Of a stretch of DNA of 64,000 nucleotides, positions 1 to 9,313 are shown piece after piece. This stretch comes from Actinopolyspora mzabensis. GTDB taxonomy: Bacteria; Actinomycetota; Actinomycetes; Mycobacteriales; Pseudonocardiaceae. The DNA is taken from positions 186,001 to 250,000 of the forward strand of contig NZ_FNFM01000007.1 in NCBI RefSeq assembly GCF_900101095.1, read 5' to 3'. The position numbers and the translations under genes are program-made. Positions within the stretch are counted from its first letter, which is position 1. Every line of letters starts with the position of its first letter. The notes beneath the pieces are model-generated. The model had not been told where the DNA came from and did not search any database. It worked only from the letters and a program-made list of their open reading frames with translations.

Positions 1-261
1 TGGCCGCCCACCGATCTCCGGCTCACCGAGCACTCCATCGAGGTGGGCGCCGAACTCGCTCGCGCCCGCGAACCGGTGGGACGGAGCAGGACGAAGCGAG
101 GGTTACCGCCGCACGGCGCGCGGCCGTGCTCGCGCCTGCCCCCTTCCACCTGGGGCGTCTTCTCCCACACGGGCACCGGGCACGTCGAGTGTGACGACGC
201 TGACGTCGCTCATCCGACGAATCCGGGAACGATTTCGGCAACGTGTGCGTTTTCCGGGTAA
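1..261 (+). CDS. possible 3' end of an upstream gene (partial)
   Basis: The first frame is open from the left edge to a TAA at 259-261. Its first 35 or so codons mostly end in G or C and read like coding sequence (beginning [16 protein letters not shown]). After about base 105 the translation turns Pro/Arg-rich and the bias fades, so a real gene may not reach this stop. I recognise no family. If the gene does end at 261 it would contain the candidate sigB promoter at 225-251. It could equally be noncoding. Confidence 0.2.
   Translation, partial: WPPTDLRLTEHSIEVGAELARAREPVGRSRTKRGLPPHGARPCSRLPPSTWGVFSHTGTGHVECDDADVAHPTNPGTISATCAFSG
225..251 (+). promoter_or_regulatory. candidate ECF-sigma (SigE/SigH/SigR-type) promoter for sigB
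   Basis: GGGAAC at 225-230 is followed by CGTT at 248-251. Measured as GGAAC to GTT, the spacer is exactly 18 bases, the spacing of the Streptomyces SigR consensus. In mycobacteria sigB is known to be transcribed from SigE/SigH-type promoters of this form. The leader to the ATG at 636 would be about 375 bases, which is long. Seen: the two boxes. Inferred: that they drive sigB. Confidence 0.5.
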
Positions 262-635
262 CCAAACCACAACACAACGCCCGAGAACCGGTGCCACAGC
301 CGGTCACCGGCCGGTCTTCGAACCACCCTCCCGGGTGGGGACGGGGCCGCCGGCAGGGCGGCGAACCAGCCGACCGAGATGCCACAGGCCCTGAAACAGC
401 CGCTTCCGATCAGCCGGACGAGAAGCCCAACGTCTCCTGCCGCCGATCCGACCCCACGGTCGACTCGACGAGGAACCAGAACCGAACCGACTCAACCACC
501 GGCACCACCGGCCACCGACGATACCGAAGAAGGACGAACCATCACCACCACACCGAGCGTACCCGTCCTTCGTGTGGCGCGGTGGCGTGCCGGTACCCCG
601 GCACCCGACAACCAGCCCGTCAGGGAGGTAGCTCT

Positions 636-1607
<972 letters not shown>

Positions 1608-1623
1608 GCCGGGACTCGCGCAC

Positions 1624-1661
1624 CGGCTCGCCGGGGTGAACGGGTTCACCCCGGCGAGCCG
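1624..1661. terminator. perfect 18-bp inverted repeat, bidirectional terminator
   Basis: The arms CGGCTCGCCGGGGTGAAC (1624-1641) and its exact reverse complement (1644-1661) are separated by only GG. The repeat sits 16 bases after the sigB stop and 34 bases before the end of the convergent phosphatase gene, so it can serve both. There is no T-tract, as is common in high-GC actinobacteria. Confidence 0.75.
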
Positions 1662-1695
1662 TAGGTGTGCCGGGAAGCGCTTCACACGGAACGGG

Positions 1696-2424
1696 TCACC
1701 GCGGGCCCAGCAGCCGCTCTCGCCAGCGCCGGATCTCCTCGGGAGCGGCACCGTGCCGCATCAGCCACCCGGCTACCCCCTCCTCGTGCGACTCGACGCG
1801 TTCGAGCGCGTGTTCGATGGCGTGTGCCGGTGCGGAAATGAACTCGTCGACGTCGGATTCGTCGACTCCCGGCGGCAGTTCGGGTTCTATCCGGAGCCGC
1901 CGCAGCACCTGACGCATGTTGCGGTCGGTGTGCACGTAGTCGGCCACCACCGCGTCGTAGCGGACTCCCGCCGTACGCAACAGCAACGCGCAGGCCACCC
2001 CCGTACGGTCCTTGCCCGCGGCACAGTGCACCAGCACCGGACCCTCGGTTTCCACCGCGATCCGAAAGACCTCCAACAGCGGTTTCGCGGCGAAGTCCAG
2101 GATGTGGCCGTACAGCTCCGGCAACGTCAGCCAGGGGTCCTGCCCCGACTCGGCGCGCAGCCCTTCGAGCAGCGGGACCCGGTGGACCGTGCTGACGTCT
2201 TCCAACGGGTGCACCACGTCGGATTCCGTGCCGGTGTCGCGAAGGTCTATCACCGCTCGGGGCGGCCAGTGGGCGGTCTCCGGGGGCTCGTGGTCCCCGT
2301 GGTACGGCGCATCACTGCGTAACAGCACCCCGGGGCTGGTGGTCACCCCATCCTCGACGGGGAGTCCCCCCAGATCCCGAAAGTTGACCAGTCCGTTCGG
2401 AACACCGTCGCTCCGCTCTGCCAT
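1696..2424 (-). CDS. tyrosine/serine protein phosphatase, PtpB-like
   Basis: A 242-residue protein of the Y_phosphatase3 family that includes M. tuberculosis PtpB (Rv0153c). The P-loop HCAAGKDRTG (Cys134, Arg140) matches the CX5R catalytic signature, with the Lys-Asp pair typical of these dual-specificity, lipid-active phosphatases. The early motif NFRDLGG (14-20) is also characteristic. No signal peptide is visible. The ATG at 2424 follows GGAGGGAAAGG on the minus strand. A longer open frame to 2580 has no support. It converges on sigB across a strong hairpin and is probably transcribed alone or with the upstream lipoprotein gene. Its substrate cannot be told from sequence. Confidence 0.85.
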   Translation of the reverse strand: MAERSDGVPNGLVNFRDLGGLPVEDGVTTSPGVLLRSDAPYHGDHEPPETAHWPPRAVIDLRDTGTESDVVHPLEDVSTVHRVPLLEGLRAESGQDPWLTLPELYGHILDFAAKPLLEVFRIAVETEGPVLVHCAAGKDRTGVACALLLRTAGVRYDAVVADYVHTDRNMRQVLRRLRIEPELPPGVDESDVDEFISAPAHAIEHALERVESHEEGVAGWLMRHGAAPEEIRRWRERLLGPR

Positions 2425-2653
2425 TGGAATGCGCCCTTTCCCTCCAAGCCGTGTCGCGGAAGCCTTCCACGCACGTAATCCCGGACAGGATCGCAGGTTT
2501 TCCGGCCTGCCTGAAGGCTTCGGCCGTCCCGGCGGCACACGAAGGCCCGCCCCGGCGACGTCCGTGTCCCTCTTCGGCACGAATCCCGGCGGGGCGGAGC
2601 GCGGTCACCTCGTACAGCGCGGTCTCCTCGTATTCGGAGAGACCGTGGAAACG

Positions 2654-3151
2654 CTACTGGTCGCTCGGGACGTCGACCTCCCGCTCGGTGAGAACCACGG
2701 TCCGGTCCCCGAGGGGCTTGTCGATCGGGGCGACCACGGGCGGATAGCGCAGATCCATGGTGCACGGACCGGACGGCTTCGGGTTCTCCTCGACGAGAGC
2801 CAGCTCCACCCGTTCGGCGCTCTGACCGCTCACCTCGACGCGCACGCTGCCGCAGCCTCCCTCCTGGCCGATCGCGACGAGTTTCCTGCCGGACTCCCTG
2901 GTCCAGACCTCACTGGGGTAGCCCTCGGGCAACGCGGAGGCATCGACCTGTTCGGCGGGAACCTCGGTACCCTTCGGCTCCCGCCCAGGGGGCCCGTCGG
3001 CCTCGTCTTCACTCGAGATCTTGGATCGCTGTTGTTCGGAGGGCGGCGGTGGTGGCTGGGCGCCGAACCCGACGTCGGACCGCCCTTCGCCACAGGCGGT
3101 CAACGCGAACAGCATCACACCGGCACCCAGCAGGGTTGGCAGTCGTCTCAT
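2654..3151 (-). CDS. putative secreted lipoprotein
   Basis: A 165-residue protein with a clear lipoprotein signal: two Arg near the N-terminus, a hydrophobic stretch (LLGAGVMLFAL) and the lipobox LTAC with Cys20. A Pro-rich, low-complexity linker follows (QPPPPPSEQQ) and then a compact domain of about 110 residues with two cysteines (GGCGSV and GPCTMD) that could form a disulfide. I do not recognise the domain. The start at 3151 is chosen because it gives the signal peptide at the very N-terminus. It lies between the phosphatase and the acetyltransferase genes on the same strand, with gaps over 200 bases, so it is probably independently transcribed. Confidence 0.7.
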   Translation of the reverse strand: MRRLPTLLGAGVMLFALTACGEGRSDVGFGAQPPPPPSEQQRSKISSEDEADGPPGREPKGTEVPAEQVDASALPEGYPSEVWTRESGRKLVAIGQEGGCGSVRVEVSGQSAERVELALVEENPKPSGPCTMDLRYPPVVAPIDKPLGDRTVVLTEREVDVPSDQ

Positions 3152-3383
3152 GTCACCTGGACGGGGCCACCCCCGCGGCCGGTTGCGCCGCGTGTCGGAT
3201 TGGCGACAAGGCGACACGGCGAATCGCCGCGAGGAGTGCACCCGGCCCACGAGCGCTGTCCGGTAGCTCGGCCACGGCCTCGGCGTTCGCCGTGGGACGG
3301 GGGTGGGCCTGCAGCCCTCGCCGTCGCCGTGGGCGGCGGTTCGGGAGTTTCCCGAAACACCGCGTGCCCACCTCGGAAGCGGG

Positions 3384-6071
3384 TCACCGGAGCCTGCGCG
3401 GCCCGGAATCGGGGGAATCCGGTGTCGGTCCCAGCCCGAGCACCGCACCCGTGACCCAGGCACCTGACGGGGCTGCCAGCACCGGCTCCAGCACCAGCTC
3501 ACGCACTTCGGGCAGATCCTCGGCCAGACTGGCCACCCGCAGCACGAGGTCCGCCATCGAGTCGAGATCCGCCGCCTGAGCCCCGCGATAGCCGGTGAGC
3601 ATCGGCGCGGCGCGTGGCGCCCTGATCAGCTCCGCCACGTCGGTGTCGGTCAGCGGCACCGCCCGATAGGCACGATCCCCGATGAGGTCGTTGGCGGGAC
3701 CGGCCAGACCGAAGGAGACGAGAGTACCGAAGGACGGATCGTCCATCAGCCGTAGCACGCACGAGGTTCCCTTGGGGGCCATCCGCTGCACGTAGAGATC
3801 GGTCGTTCCGGAAAGGTCGCACAGGTCCCGGTAAGCGGTTCGTACCGCCTCGGGTCCACCGAGATCGAGCCGTACCCCGGCCAGGTCCGTACGGTGCCGG
3901 AGTCGTTCACTGGCGGACTTCAACGCCACGGGAAACCCGACCTCCTCGGCGGCCGCCACCGCCGATTCGACATCGGTGACCAGTCGGAACGCCACCACCT
4001 CGATGCCGTAGCACTCCAGCAACAGCACCATCCGTTCGTCGGACAGCCTGCCGATCCCCGCCTCGGTCCATTCCTCGACCAGCCGGCGTGCCCGTTCGAC
4101 GTCGACTCCCTCGGGGCGGACGAACTCGCCCTGCGGCGCGGCGCGCCAGTTCGCGTAGCGCACCGCACGGGCCAACGCCAGCACCGCTCGCTCCGGGCTG
4201 GGATAGGAGGGCACCGAGCCGGGTCCGGGAGTTCCGTCCGGTCCCGGAACCGCCAGTTCGTCGGGCACCCCTTCGGCAGCGAGGAAAGTACTCACCACCG
4301 GTTTGGTTCGCAGCGTTCCCGCCTCGTGCAACGCGGTCCGCAGCTGCCTGGCGTAAGCCGTGCCCGGCACGGCCACGGGTGGGGCGAACACCGTGACCAG
4401 CGCGTCCACCTCGCTGTTCTCGGCAGCGGAACGTACCGCCGCGGCGAACTCCTCGGGCCCCGCGGCGGCCCCGACGTCCACGGGGTCCACCACCGGACGC
4501 AGCCCCTGCTCCAGCGCGGCGTCGGCGGCCAACATCCCCAGGGCACTCGAATTGCCGACGATCGCCACCCGCTCCCCACCGGGCAGTGGCTGGTGTGCCA
4601 ACAACAGCGCGGCATCGAACATCTGCGCCACGGACTCGACCCGAATCACACCCGCCTGATCGAACAGCGCCTGCACACTGGTCTCGTCGATCCGCACCGA
4701 GGTGGCGGCCAGCCCCGCACGCACGGCGTGGCGTCCCGACTTGACCGCGATTATCGGTTTGCTGCGCCCCAGCCGTCTCGCCAGACGAGCGAATTTGCGC
4801 GGATTGCCGAACGACTCCAGGTACAGCAGCACAACATCGGTGGCGGTGTCGGTCTGCCAGTACTGCAGCAGGTCGTTGCCGGACAGGTCGGCACGGTTAC
4901 CCGCGGAGACGAATGTGGAGACCCCGAGACCGCGCTCGGTGGCCGCGGCCAGGATCGCCACCCCCAGTGCCCCGGACTGGCAGAAGAACCCGGTCCTGCC
5001 ACGTCCCGGCAGGTGCGGGGCAAGACTGGCGTTCAGCCGCTGGGCCGGGTCGGTGTTGACCACCCCCAACGCGTTGGGGCCGACCACGCGCATGCCGTAG
5101 ACCCGTGCCTGGTGCACCATGCTGCTCTCGGCCTCCCGGCCGCTGGGACCGACGTCGCTGAAGCCCGAGCTGACGATCAGCAGCGCTTTGACTCCCTTGG
5201 CCAGGCAGGAGTCCAGGACCTCGGCGACACCGCCCGCGGGGATGGCGATCACGGCCAGGTCTATGTCGTCGGGAATGTCGAGCACGGAGCCGTAGGAACG
5301 CACTCCCCGCACCGCCCGGTGCTCCGGATTGACCGGGTATATCGGGGCGGCGGAATCGGCCCCCAGCAGGTTGGCCAGCACGGTGTGGCCGATCTTGTCC
5401 GGGTCGATGGAGGCACCGATCACCGCCACCGAACGCGGGTGCAGCAGGTTGTGCACGCTGCGGGCTTCGGCGGCCTGTTCCCTGGCGCGTGCGACCGCCA
5501 GCGATTCCTCGGTGGGGTCGAGCGGGAACTCCAGGTGGACCAGCCCCTCCTCCATGGCCCGTTTGACCTCGTAGCCGGCGTCCCGGAAAACCCGAACCAT
5601 CTGGGAGTTCTCGGCGAGGACCTCGGCGACGAACCGGCTGAGACCGCACTCCCGCGCGGCGGCCGCTAGATGCTCGAGCAGGATCGATCCGAGCCCTCTG
5701 CCCTGGTGCCCGTCCTGCACCACGAACGCCACCTCGGCCGAGTCCTCCGGTTCACGCAGGCGGTCGAAACGCCCCACCGCGACTATGTCGTCGCCGAGCA
5801 GCGCCACCAGCGCCACCCGGTTGACGTAGTCGACACGGCTGAAACGGTCGACGTCGCGCTGCGGCATCCGCGGATAGGGCGAGAAGTAGCGGTAGTAGCG
5901 GGTGCGGTCGCTGAGCCTGCCGTGGAAGGCCACGAGTTGATCCGCGTCGGCGGGCAGGATCGGCCGCAGATGAACCGTGCCACCGTCCGAGAGGACGACG
6001 TCGGCCTCCCAGTGGCGCGGATAGTGGGCTTCCGGTTCCCACTGCTGCTGTTCGCTCGCGGAATCGTCCAC
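3384..6071 (-). CDS. bifunctional GNAT / acyl-CoA synthetase (NDP-forming)-like protein acetyltransferase
   Basis: An 895-residue protein. A GNAT domain (about 25-180) has the acetyl-CoA loop QGRGLGS near 130. It is followed by a CoA-binding Rossmann domain (PRSVAVIGAS near 215), a succinyl-CoA-synthetase-like flavodoxin region and a C-terminal ATP-grasp half (about 680-880). This is the Pat architecture with the GNAT domain at the N-terminus, as described for Streptomyces Pat. Family members acetylate the active-site lysine of acetyl-CoA synthetase and related AMP-forming enzymes, and the synthetase-like part is thought to sense acetyl-CoA. The next gene upstream on the same strand is acuC, the matching deacetylase, 126 bases away, which supports this role. 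A true ADP-forming acetyl-CoA synthetase is the alternative but would not explain the GNAT domain. Confidence 0.85.
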   Translation of the reverse strand: MDDSASEQQQWEPEAHYPRHWEADVVLSDGGTVHLRPILPADADQLVAFHGRLSDRTRYYRYFSPYPRMPQRDVDRFSRVDYVNRVALVALLGDDIVAVGRFDRLREPEDSAEVAFVVQDGHQGRGLGSILLEHLAAAARECGLSRFVAEVLAENSQMVRVFRDAGYEVKRAMEEGLVHLEFPLDPTEESLAVARAREQAAEARSVHNLLHPRSVAVIGASIDPDKIGHTVLANLLGADSAAPIYPVNPEHRAVRGVRSYGSVLDIPDDIDLAVIAIPAGGVAEVLDSCLAKGVKALLIVSSGFSDVGPSGREAESSMVHQARVYGMRVVGPNALGVVNTDPAQRLNASLAPHLPGRGRTGFFCQSGALGVAILAAATERGLGVSTFVSAGNRADLSGNDLLQYWQTDTATDVVLLYLESFGNPRKFARLARRLGRSKPIIAVKSGRHAVRAGLAATSVRIDETSVQALFDQAGVIRVESVAQMFDAALLLAHQPLPGGERVAIVGNSSALGMLAADAALEQGLRPVVDPVDVGAAAGPEEFAAAVRSAAENSEVDALVTVFAPPVAVPGTAYARQLRTALHEAGTLRTKPVVSTFLAAEGVPDELAVPGPDGTPGPGSVPSYPSPERAVLALARAVRYANWRAAPQGEFVRPEGVDVERARRLVEEWTEAGIGRLSDERMVLLLECYGIEVVAFRLVTDVESAVAAAEEVGFPVALKSASERLRHRTDLAGVRLDLGGPEAVRTAYRDLCDLSGTTDLYVQRMAPKGTSCVLRLMDDPSFGTLVSFGLAGPANDLIGDRAYRAVPLTDTDVAELIRAPRAAPMLTGYRGAQAADLDSMADLVLRVASLAEDLPEVRELVLEPVLAAPSGAWVTGAVLGLGPTPDSPDSGPRRLR

Positions 6072-6197
6072 CGTGCCCCTCTCAGCGACTGCCGTGCACT
6101 TGTCCGAACTATCTACCGAAGGAACTCGCGGAGCTTTCCCTGCCGTGCCGCCGCCCGCGAGTGCTGGTGTTCCCCGCCCCCGGCCGGATGACTTCGA

Positions 6198-7373
6198 TCA
6201 GTCGCGGCTGTCCAGCGGTTCCAGACCGTGCAGCGGAAAAACCGCGTTCCTGGTGTCCCGAATCGCCGGATCGACCTCGTACTCGGCCGTACCGTCCCAG
6301 GGAGTGAACGCCGTCTCGCCTCCGTCGGTCATCGACGTAGGCAGCGCGACGTTGCCCGCCACCCTGCTCGCGTGGGCGATCCAGTCGGCGGGAACGTTGC
6401 GTTCCGCCGCCACGTCCCGATCGAGCGCCGTGGCCAGCAGATGGGTCCAGGCGCGTGGGACCACCCTGTGCAACGCGTAACCACCCCCGCCGAGGATCAA
6501 CCAGTTCCCCCGCGCGTAACGATCGGCGAAGCCCCGCAGCGCGCGATAAGCGGCGCGTTGCCCGTCGACGGACAGCGCGAGATCGGCCAACGGGTCCTCC
6601 CGGTGCGGATCCGCACCGCACTGGGTGACCAGCACCTGGGGCGCGAACGTCTCCAGCAACGAGGGAACCACGCCGTGCAACGCTCGAAGCCATCCCGCGT
6701 CCTTCGTCCCCGGGGGCAGCGCCACGTTCACCGACTCGCCCTTCGCGGCGCCCTCGCCGACTTCGGTGGGAAAACCGGTACCCGGCCACAGCGTGCGGGG
6801 GTGCTGGTGCAGCGAGATCGTCATCACCCGGGGATCCTCCCGGAAAGCCGACTGCACCCCGTCGCCGTGATGCACATCGATGTCCAGGTAGGCGATCCGC
6901 TCGATCCCGTTGGCCAGCATCCAGGCGATGGCGACCGCGCAGTCGTTGTAAACGCAGAACCCGGCCGCGTGGTCCGCCATCGCGTGGTGCAGCCCACCCG
7001 CCAGGTTGACGGCTCGATTGGCGCGGCCGGACACGATCTGTTCGGCCGCCGCCAGGGATCCTCCCGCGACGAGCGCGGCCGACTCGTGCATTCGATCGAA
7101 TATCGGGTTGTCGTCGGTGCCCAGCCCGTGCCCCACGTCGGTCCCCTCCGTTGGAGCGGCCCGCACGGCCGCCAGATAGCCGGGAGTGTGAACCCGTTCG
7201 AGCTCGGCATCGGCCGCCTGCTCCGGGGCCAGTGGAACCACCCCGTCGAGTACCCCCAACGAGCGCGCCAGTCGCATCGTCAGGTCCAGCCGGACGGGGT
7301 GCAGCGGATGGTTGCCGCCCAGGTCGTAGGAGAGCAGTGACTCGTCCCAGACCACGGCGCACTCGTTGCTCAT
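6198..7373 (-). CDS. acuC: acetoin utilization protein AcuC, class I-type protein deacetylase
   Basis: A 391-residue histone-deacetylase-family protein. The active-site motifs are intact: the His pair in GGLHHAMADHAAGF (129-130) and the zinc ligands in YLDIDVHHGDG (Asp166, His168), plus GADPHREDPL and the LGGGGY loop near the C-terminus. In Bacillus, AcuC deacetylates and reactivates acetyl-CoA synthetase. With the neighbouring Pat-like acetyltransferase it forms a plausible on/off pair for acetate activation. The start MSNECAVVWDESL is the usual N-terminus of the actinobacterial family. The acetyltransferase gene begins 126 bases downstream of its stop, so one transcript is likely. Confidence 0.92.
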   Translation of the reverse strand: MSNECAVVWDESLLSYDLGGNHPLHPVRLDLTMRLARSLGVLDGVVPLAPEQAADAELERVHTPGYLAAVRAAPTEGTDVGHGLGTDDNPIFDRMHESAALVAGGSLAAAEQIVSGRANRAVNLAGGLHHAMADHAAGFCVYNDCAVAIAWMLANGIERIAYLDIDVHHGDGVQSAFREDPRVMTISLHQHPRTLWPGTGFPTEVGEGAAKGESVNVALPPGTKDAGWLRALHGVVPSLLETFAPQVLVTQCGADPHREDPLADLALSVDGQRAAYRALRGFADRYARGNWLILGGGGYALHRVVPRAWTHLLATALDRDVAAERNVPADWIAHASRVAGNVALPTSMTDGGETAFTPWDGTAEYEVDPAIRDTRNAVFPLHGLEPLDSRD

Positions 7374-7417
7374 GGTGGGAAGCTACCCGCCATGAGGGGC
7401 GTGACACACCCGTTGAC

Positions 7418-8275
7418 TCATCCCGGCCAGGCACCGGTCGCAGCGGGTCGGTGCGGATCGGCGGACCACTCGGACCAGGAACCCGGGTAGAGCGCCGCCG
7501 GGTTCTCCGGAGTGCGCAGCCCGGCGTGTTCCAACGCGAGGATCACCGAACAGGCGTTGATCCCGGAACCGCAGTAGGCTCCCGCATCCACCCCCGCGGT
7601 GAGACCGAACTCGGTGAACCGTGTCGACAGTTCGGTCGGGGAACGCCAGGTGCCCGAAGTGGTGACGTGTTCCCCCGCTGGCGCGTTGTAGGCCCCCGGA
7701 ATGTGCCCGGCACGCGGATCCACGGGTTCGGTCTCACCCCGATACCGCTGCCCCGCCCTGGCATCCAGCAGGATCCCGTTACGAGCCAGTCGTCGCGCCC
7801 CCTCCGCGTCGGTGACCGGCATGTTTCCGGGATCGACCACGAACTCTCCCGGTTCCGGGCGCGGCACCTCCGTGGTGACGGGCAACCCGGCCGCGGTCCA
7901 AGCGGCGAATCCGCCGTCGAGCACGTATACCGCGGGATGCCCCGACCAGCGCAACAACCACCAGGCGCGCGCGGCCACCGAACCGTCCCCGGCGTCGTAG
8001 ACGACCACTTGCCGCTCGGAGTTCACACCGGCACGGCGAAGCGCTCGCTGCAACACGTCGGTGTCCGGCAGCGGATGCCGGCCACCGGCCGCCCCGGCGG
8101 GTGGGGCGGCCAACTCGGTCTCGGTATCGACGAACACCGCACCAGGCACGTGCCCCTCGGTGTACTCCCGCTCCCCGGGAGGACCGAGCAGGTTCCAACG
8201 CACGTCCAGTACCACGGGCGGCTCGACACCGTCGAGCGCGGACTTCAGCTGTCGATATGTGATCAGTGGACTCAT
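7418..8275 (-). CDS. thiosulfate/3-mercaptopyruvate sulfurtransferase, two rhodanese domains
   Basis: A 285-residue tandem rhodanese. The inactive N-terminal domain covers about 5-130 and contains DVRW and the interdomain signature GGFAAW. The catalytic C-terminal domain covers 150-275 with Cys235 in the loop YCGSGINAC, the CGSGxxA type of thiosulfate/mercaptopyruvate sulfurtransferases. It transfers sulfane sulfur to cyanide or thiol acceptors in the cytoplasm. No signal peptide is present. The ATG at 8275 starts the family's usual MSPLIT-like N-terminus. A longer frame to 9388 is antisense to ideR and is rejected. The gene lies 44 bases upstream of acuC on the same strand and may be cotranscribed. 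Confidence 0.88.
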   Translation of the reverse strand: MSPLITYRQLKSALDGVEPPVVLDVRWNLLGPPGEREYTEGHVPGAVFVDTETELAAPPAGAAGGRHPLPDTDVLQRALRRAGVNSERQVVVYDAGDGSVAARAWWLLRWSGHPAVYVLDGGFAAWTAAGLPVTTEVPRPEPGEFVVDPGNMPVTDAEGARRLARNGILLDARAGQRYRGETEPVDPRAGHIPGAYNAPAGEHVTTSGTWRSPTELSTRFTEFGLTAGVDAGAYCGSGINACSVILALEHAGLRTPENPAALYPGSWSEWSADPHRPAATGAWPG

Positions 8276-8617
8276 CGCGACCTCCGGTCTCGGTGCGGGC
8301 GACTTCAACACATTGAACGTCCCGATGTTCACCTGCGTGCCCGCCGAACCGGCACCGCGGCCACCGCGATCCGGCGGGAGCAAGGCGCGCGCCCCGTTCG
8401 GACGACGAGCCACCGTCGGCGCAGCCGCTTCGGCAGCGGCGGTCGAGGCACCGTACCGGCATCGACACCGAGCCGTCGTCCCCGGTCCCACGCCCGTGGA
8501 ACCGGGCCTCACCGTGTTCCCCGGATCGAACGGGAGGTGACACGAGACTCCGACCGGGCACCGCTCCTCGGCTCCCGTTACGGCTAGCATTGATGGTGGA
8601 CCGAATGGGGAGCTGGC
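8276..8617. other. divergent intergenic region, sulfurtransferase / ideR
   Basis: 342 bases between divergent genes. It should hold promoters for both. TAGCAT at 8585-8590 could be a -10 element for ideR, but no matching -35 is visible. I see no IdeR box, hairpin or small coding frame with codon bias that I can defend. Confidence 0.4.
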
Positions 8618-9313
8618 GTGAACGATCTCATCGACACCACCGAGATGTATCTCAAGACGATTTACGAGCTTGAGGAAGAAGGGCTCGTCCCGCTCCGAGC
8701 CCGCATCGCGGAACGGTTGGAACAGAGCGGGCCGACCGTCAGTCAGACAGTCGCCCGGATGGAACGGGACGGGCTGCTGTCGGTCGCCGAGGATCGGCAT
8801 CTCGAACTGACCAAAGCCGGCCGGGAACGGGCGATCGGTGTGATGCGCAAGCACCGCTTGGCCGAGCGGCTGCTGGTCGACGTCATCGGTCTGGAATGGG
8901 AGCACGTACACAGCGAGGCGTGCCGGTGGGAGCACGTGATGAGCGAGGCCGTGGAGCGCAAGCTCGTCAATCTGCTCGGCACCCCCAGCACTTCTCCCTA
9001 CGGCAACCCGATCCCGGGGCTGGACGATCTGGGAGTCGGCGACGGTGCTCCCGAGGTGGACACCGAACTGCAACGGGTGGACGAGATCGCCCGCAACGGT
9101 GGTGGCCGTGCGTTGGTGTGCAGGATCGCCGAACACGTACAACTCGACCCGGAACTGATGAACTCGTTGAAAACGGTGGACGTGGTCCCGGGCAACGACA
9201 TCGAGATAGTTTCCGTGGTCGGCAGCAACAAGCCGATCGACGTGCGGGGCACCTCCGGCGAGACCCAACTGCCCCCGTCCGTCGCACACGCCGTCCTGGT
9301 TCGGCCGCGTTGA
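8618..9313 (+). CDS. ideR: iron-dependent repressor IdeR (DtxR family)
   Basis: A 231-residue metalloregulator that represses iron-uptake genes when loaded with Fe(II). The N-terminal winged helix (DTTEMYLKTIYELEEEGL, then the SGPTVSQTVARMERDGLL recognition helix) is followed by the dimerisation domain and a C-terminal SH3-like domain (about 150-231). Met10, His79, Glu83, His98, Cys102, Glu105 and His106 all fall at the M. tuberculosis IdeR ligand positions, so both metal sites look intact. The GTG at 8618 follows GGGGAG. A matching iron box lies in this window at 40440-40458. galK follows with overlapping stop and start codons. Confidence 0.95.
   Translation: MNDLIDTTEMYLKTIYELEEEGLVPLRARIAERLEQSGPTVSQTVARMERDGLLSVAEDRHLELTKAGRERAIGVMRKHRLAERLLVDVIGLEWEHVHSEACRWEHVMSEAVERKLVNLLGTPSTSPYGNPIPGLDDLGVGDGAPEVDTELQRVDEIARNGGGRALVCRIAEHVQLDPELMNSLKTVDVVPGNDIEIVSVVGSNKPIDVRGTSGETQLPPSVAHAVLVRPR

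Noticed and set aside
243-635. N-terminal extension of SigB by 131 residues
   Set aside because: The extension is Pro/Arg/Thr-rich and unlike any sigma region. The ATG at 636 has a strong ribosome-binding site and gives the standard 323 residues.
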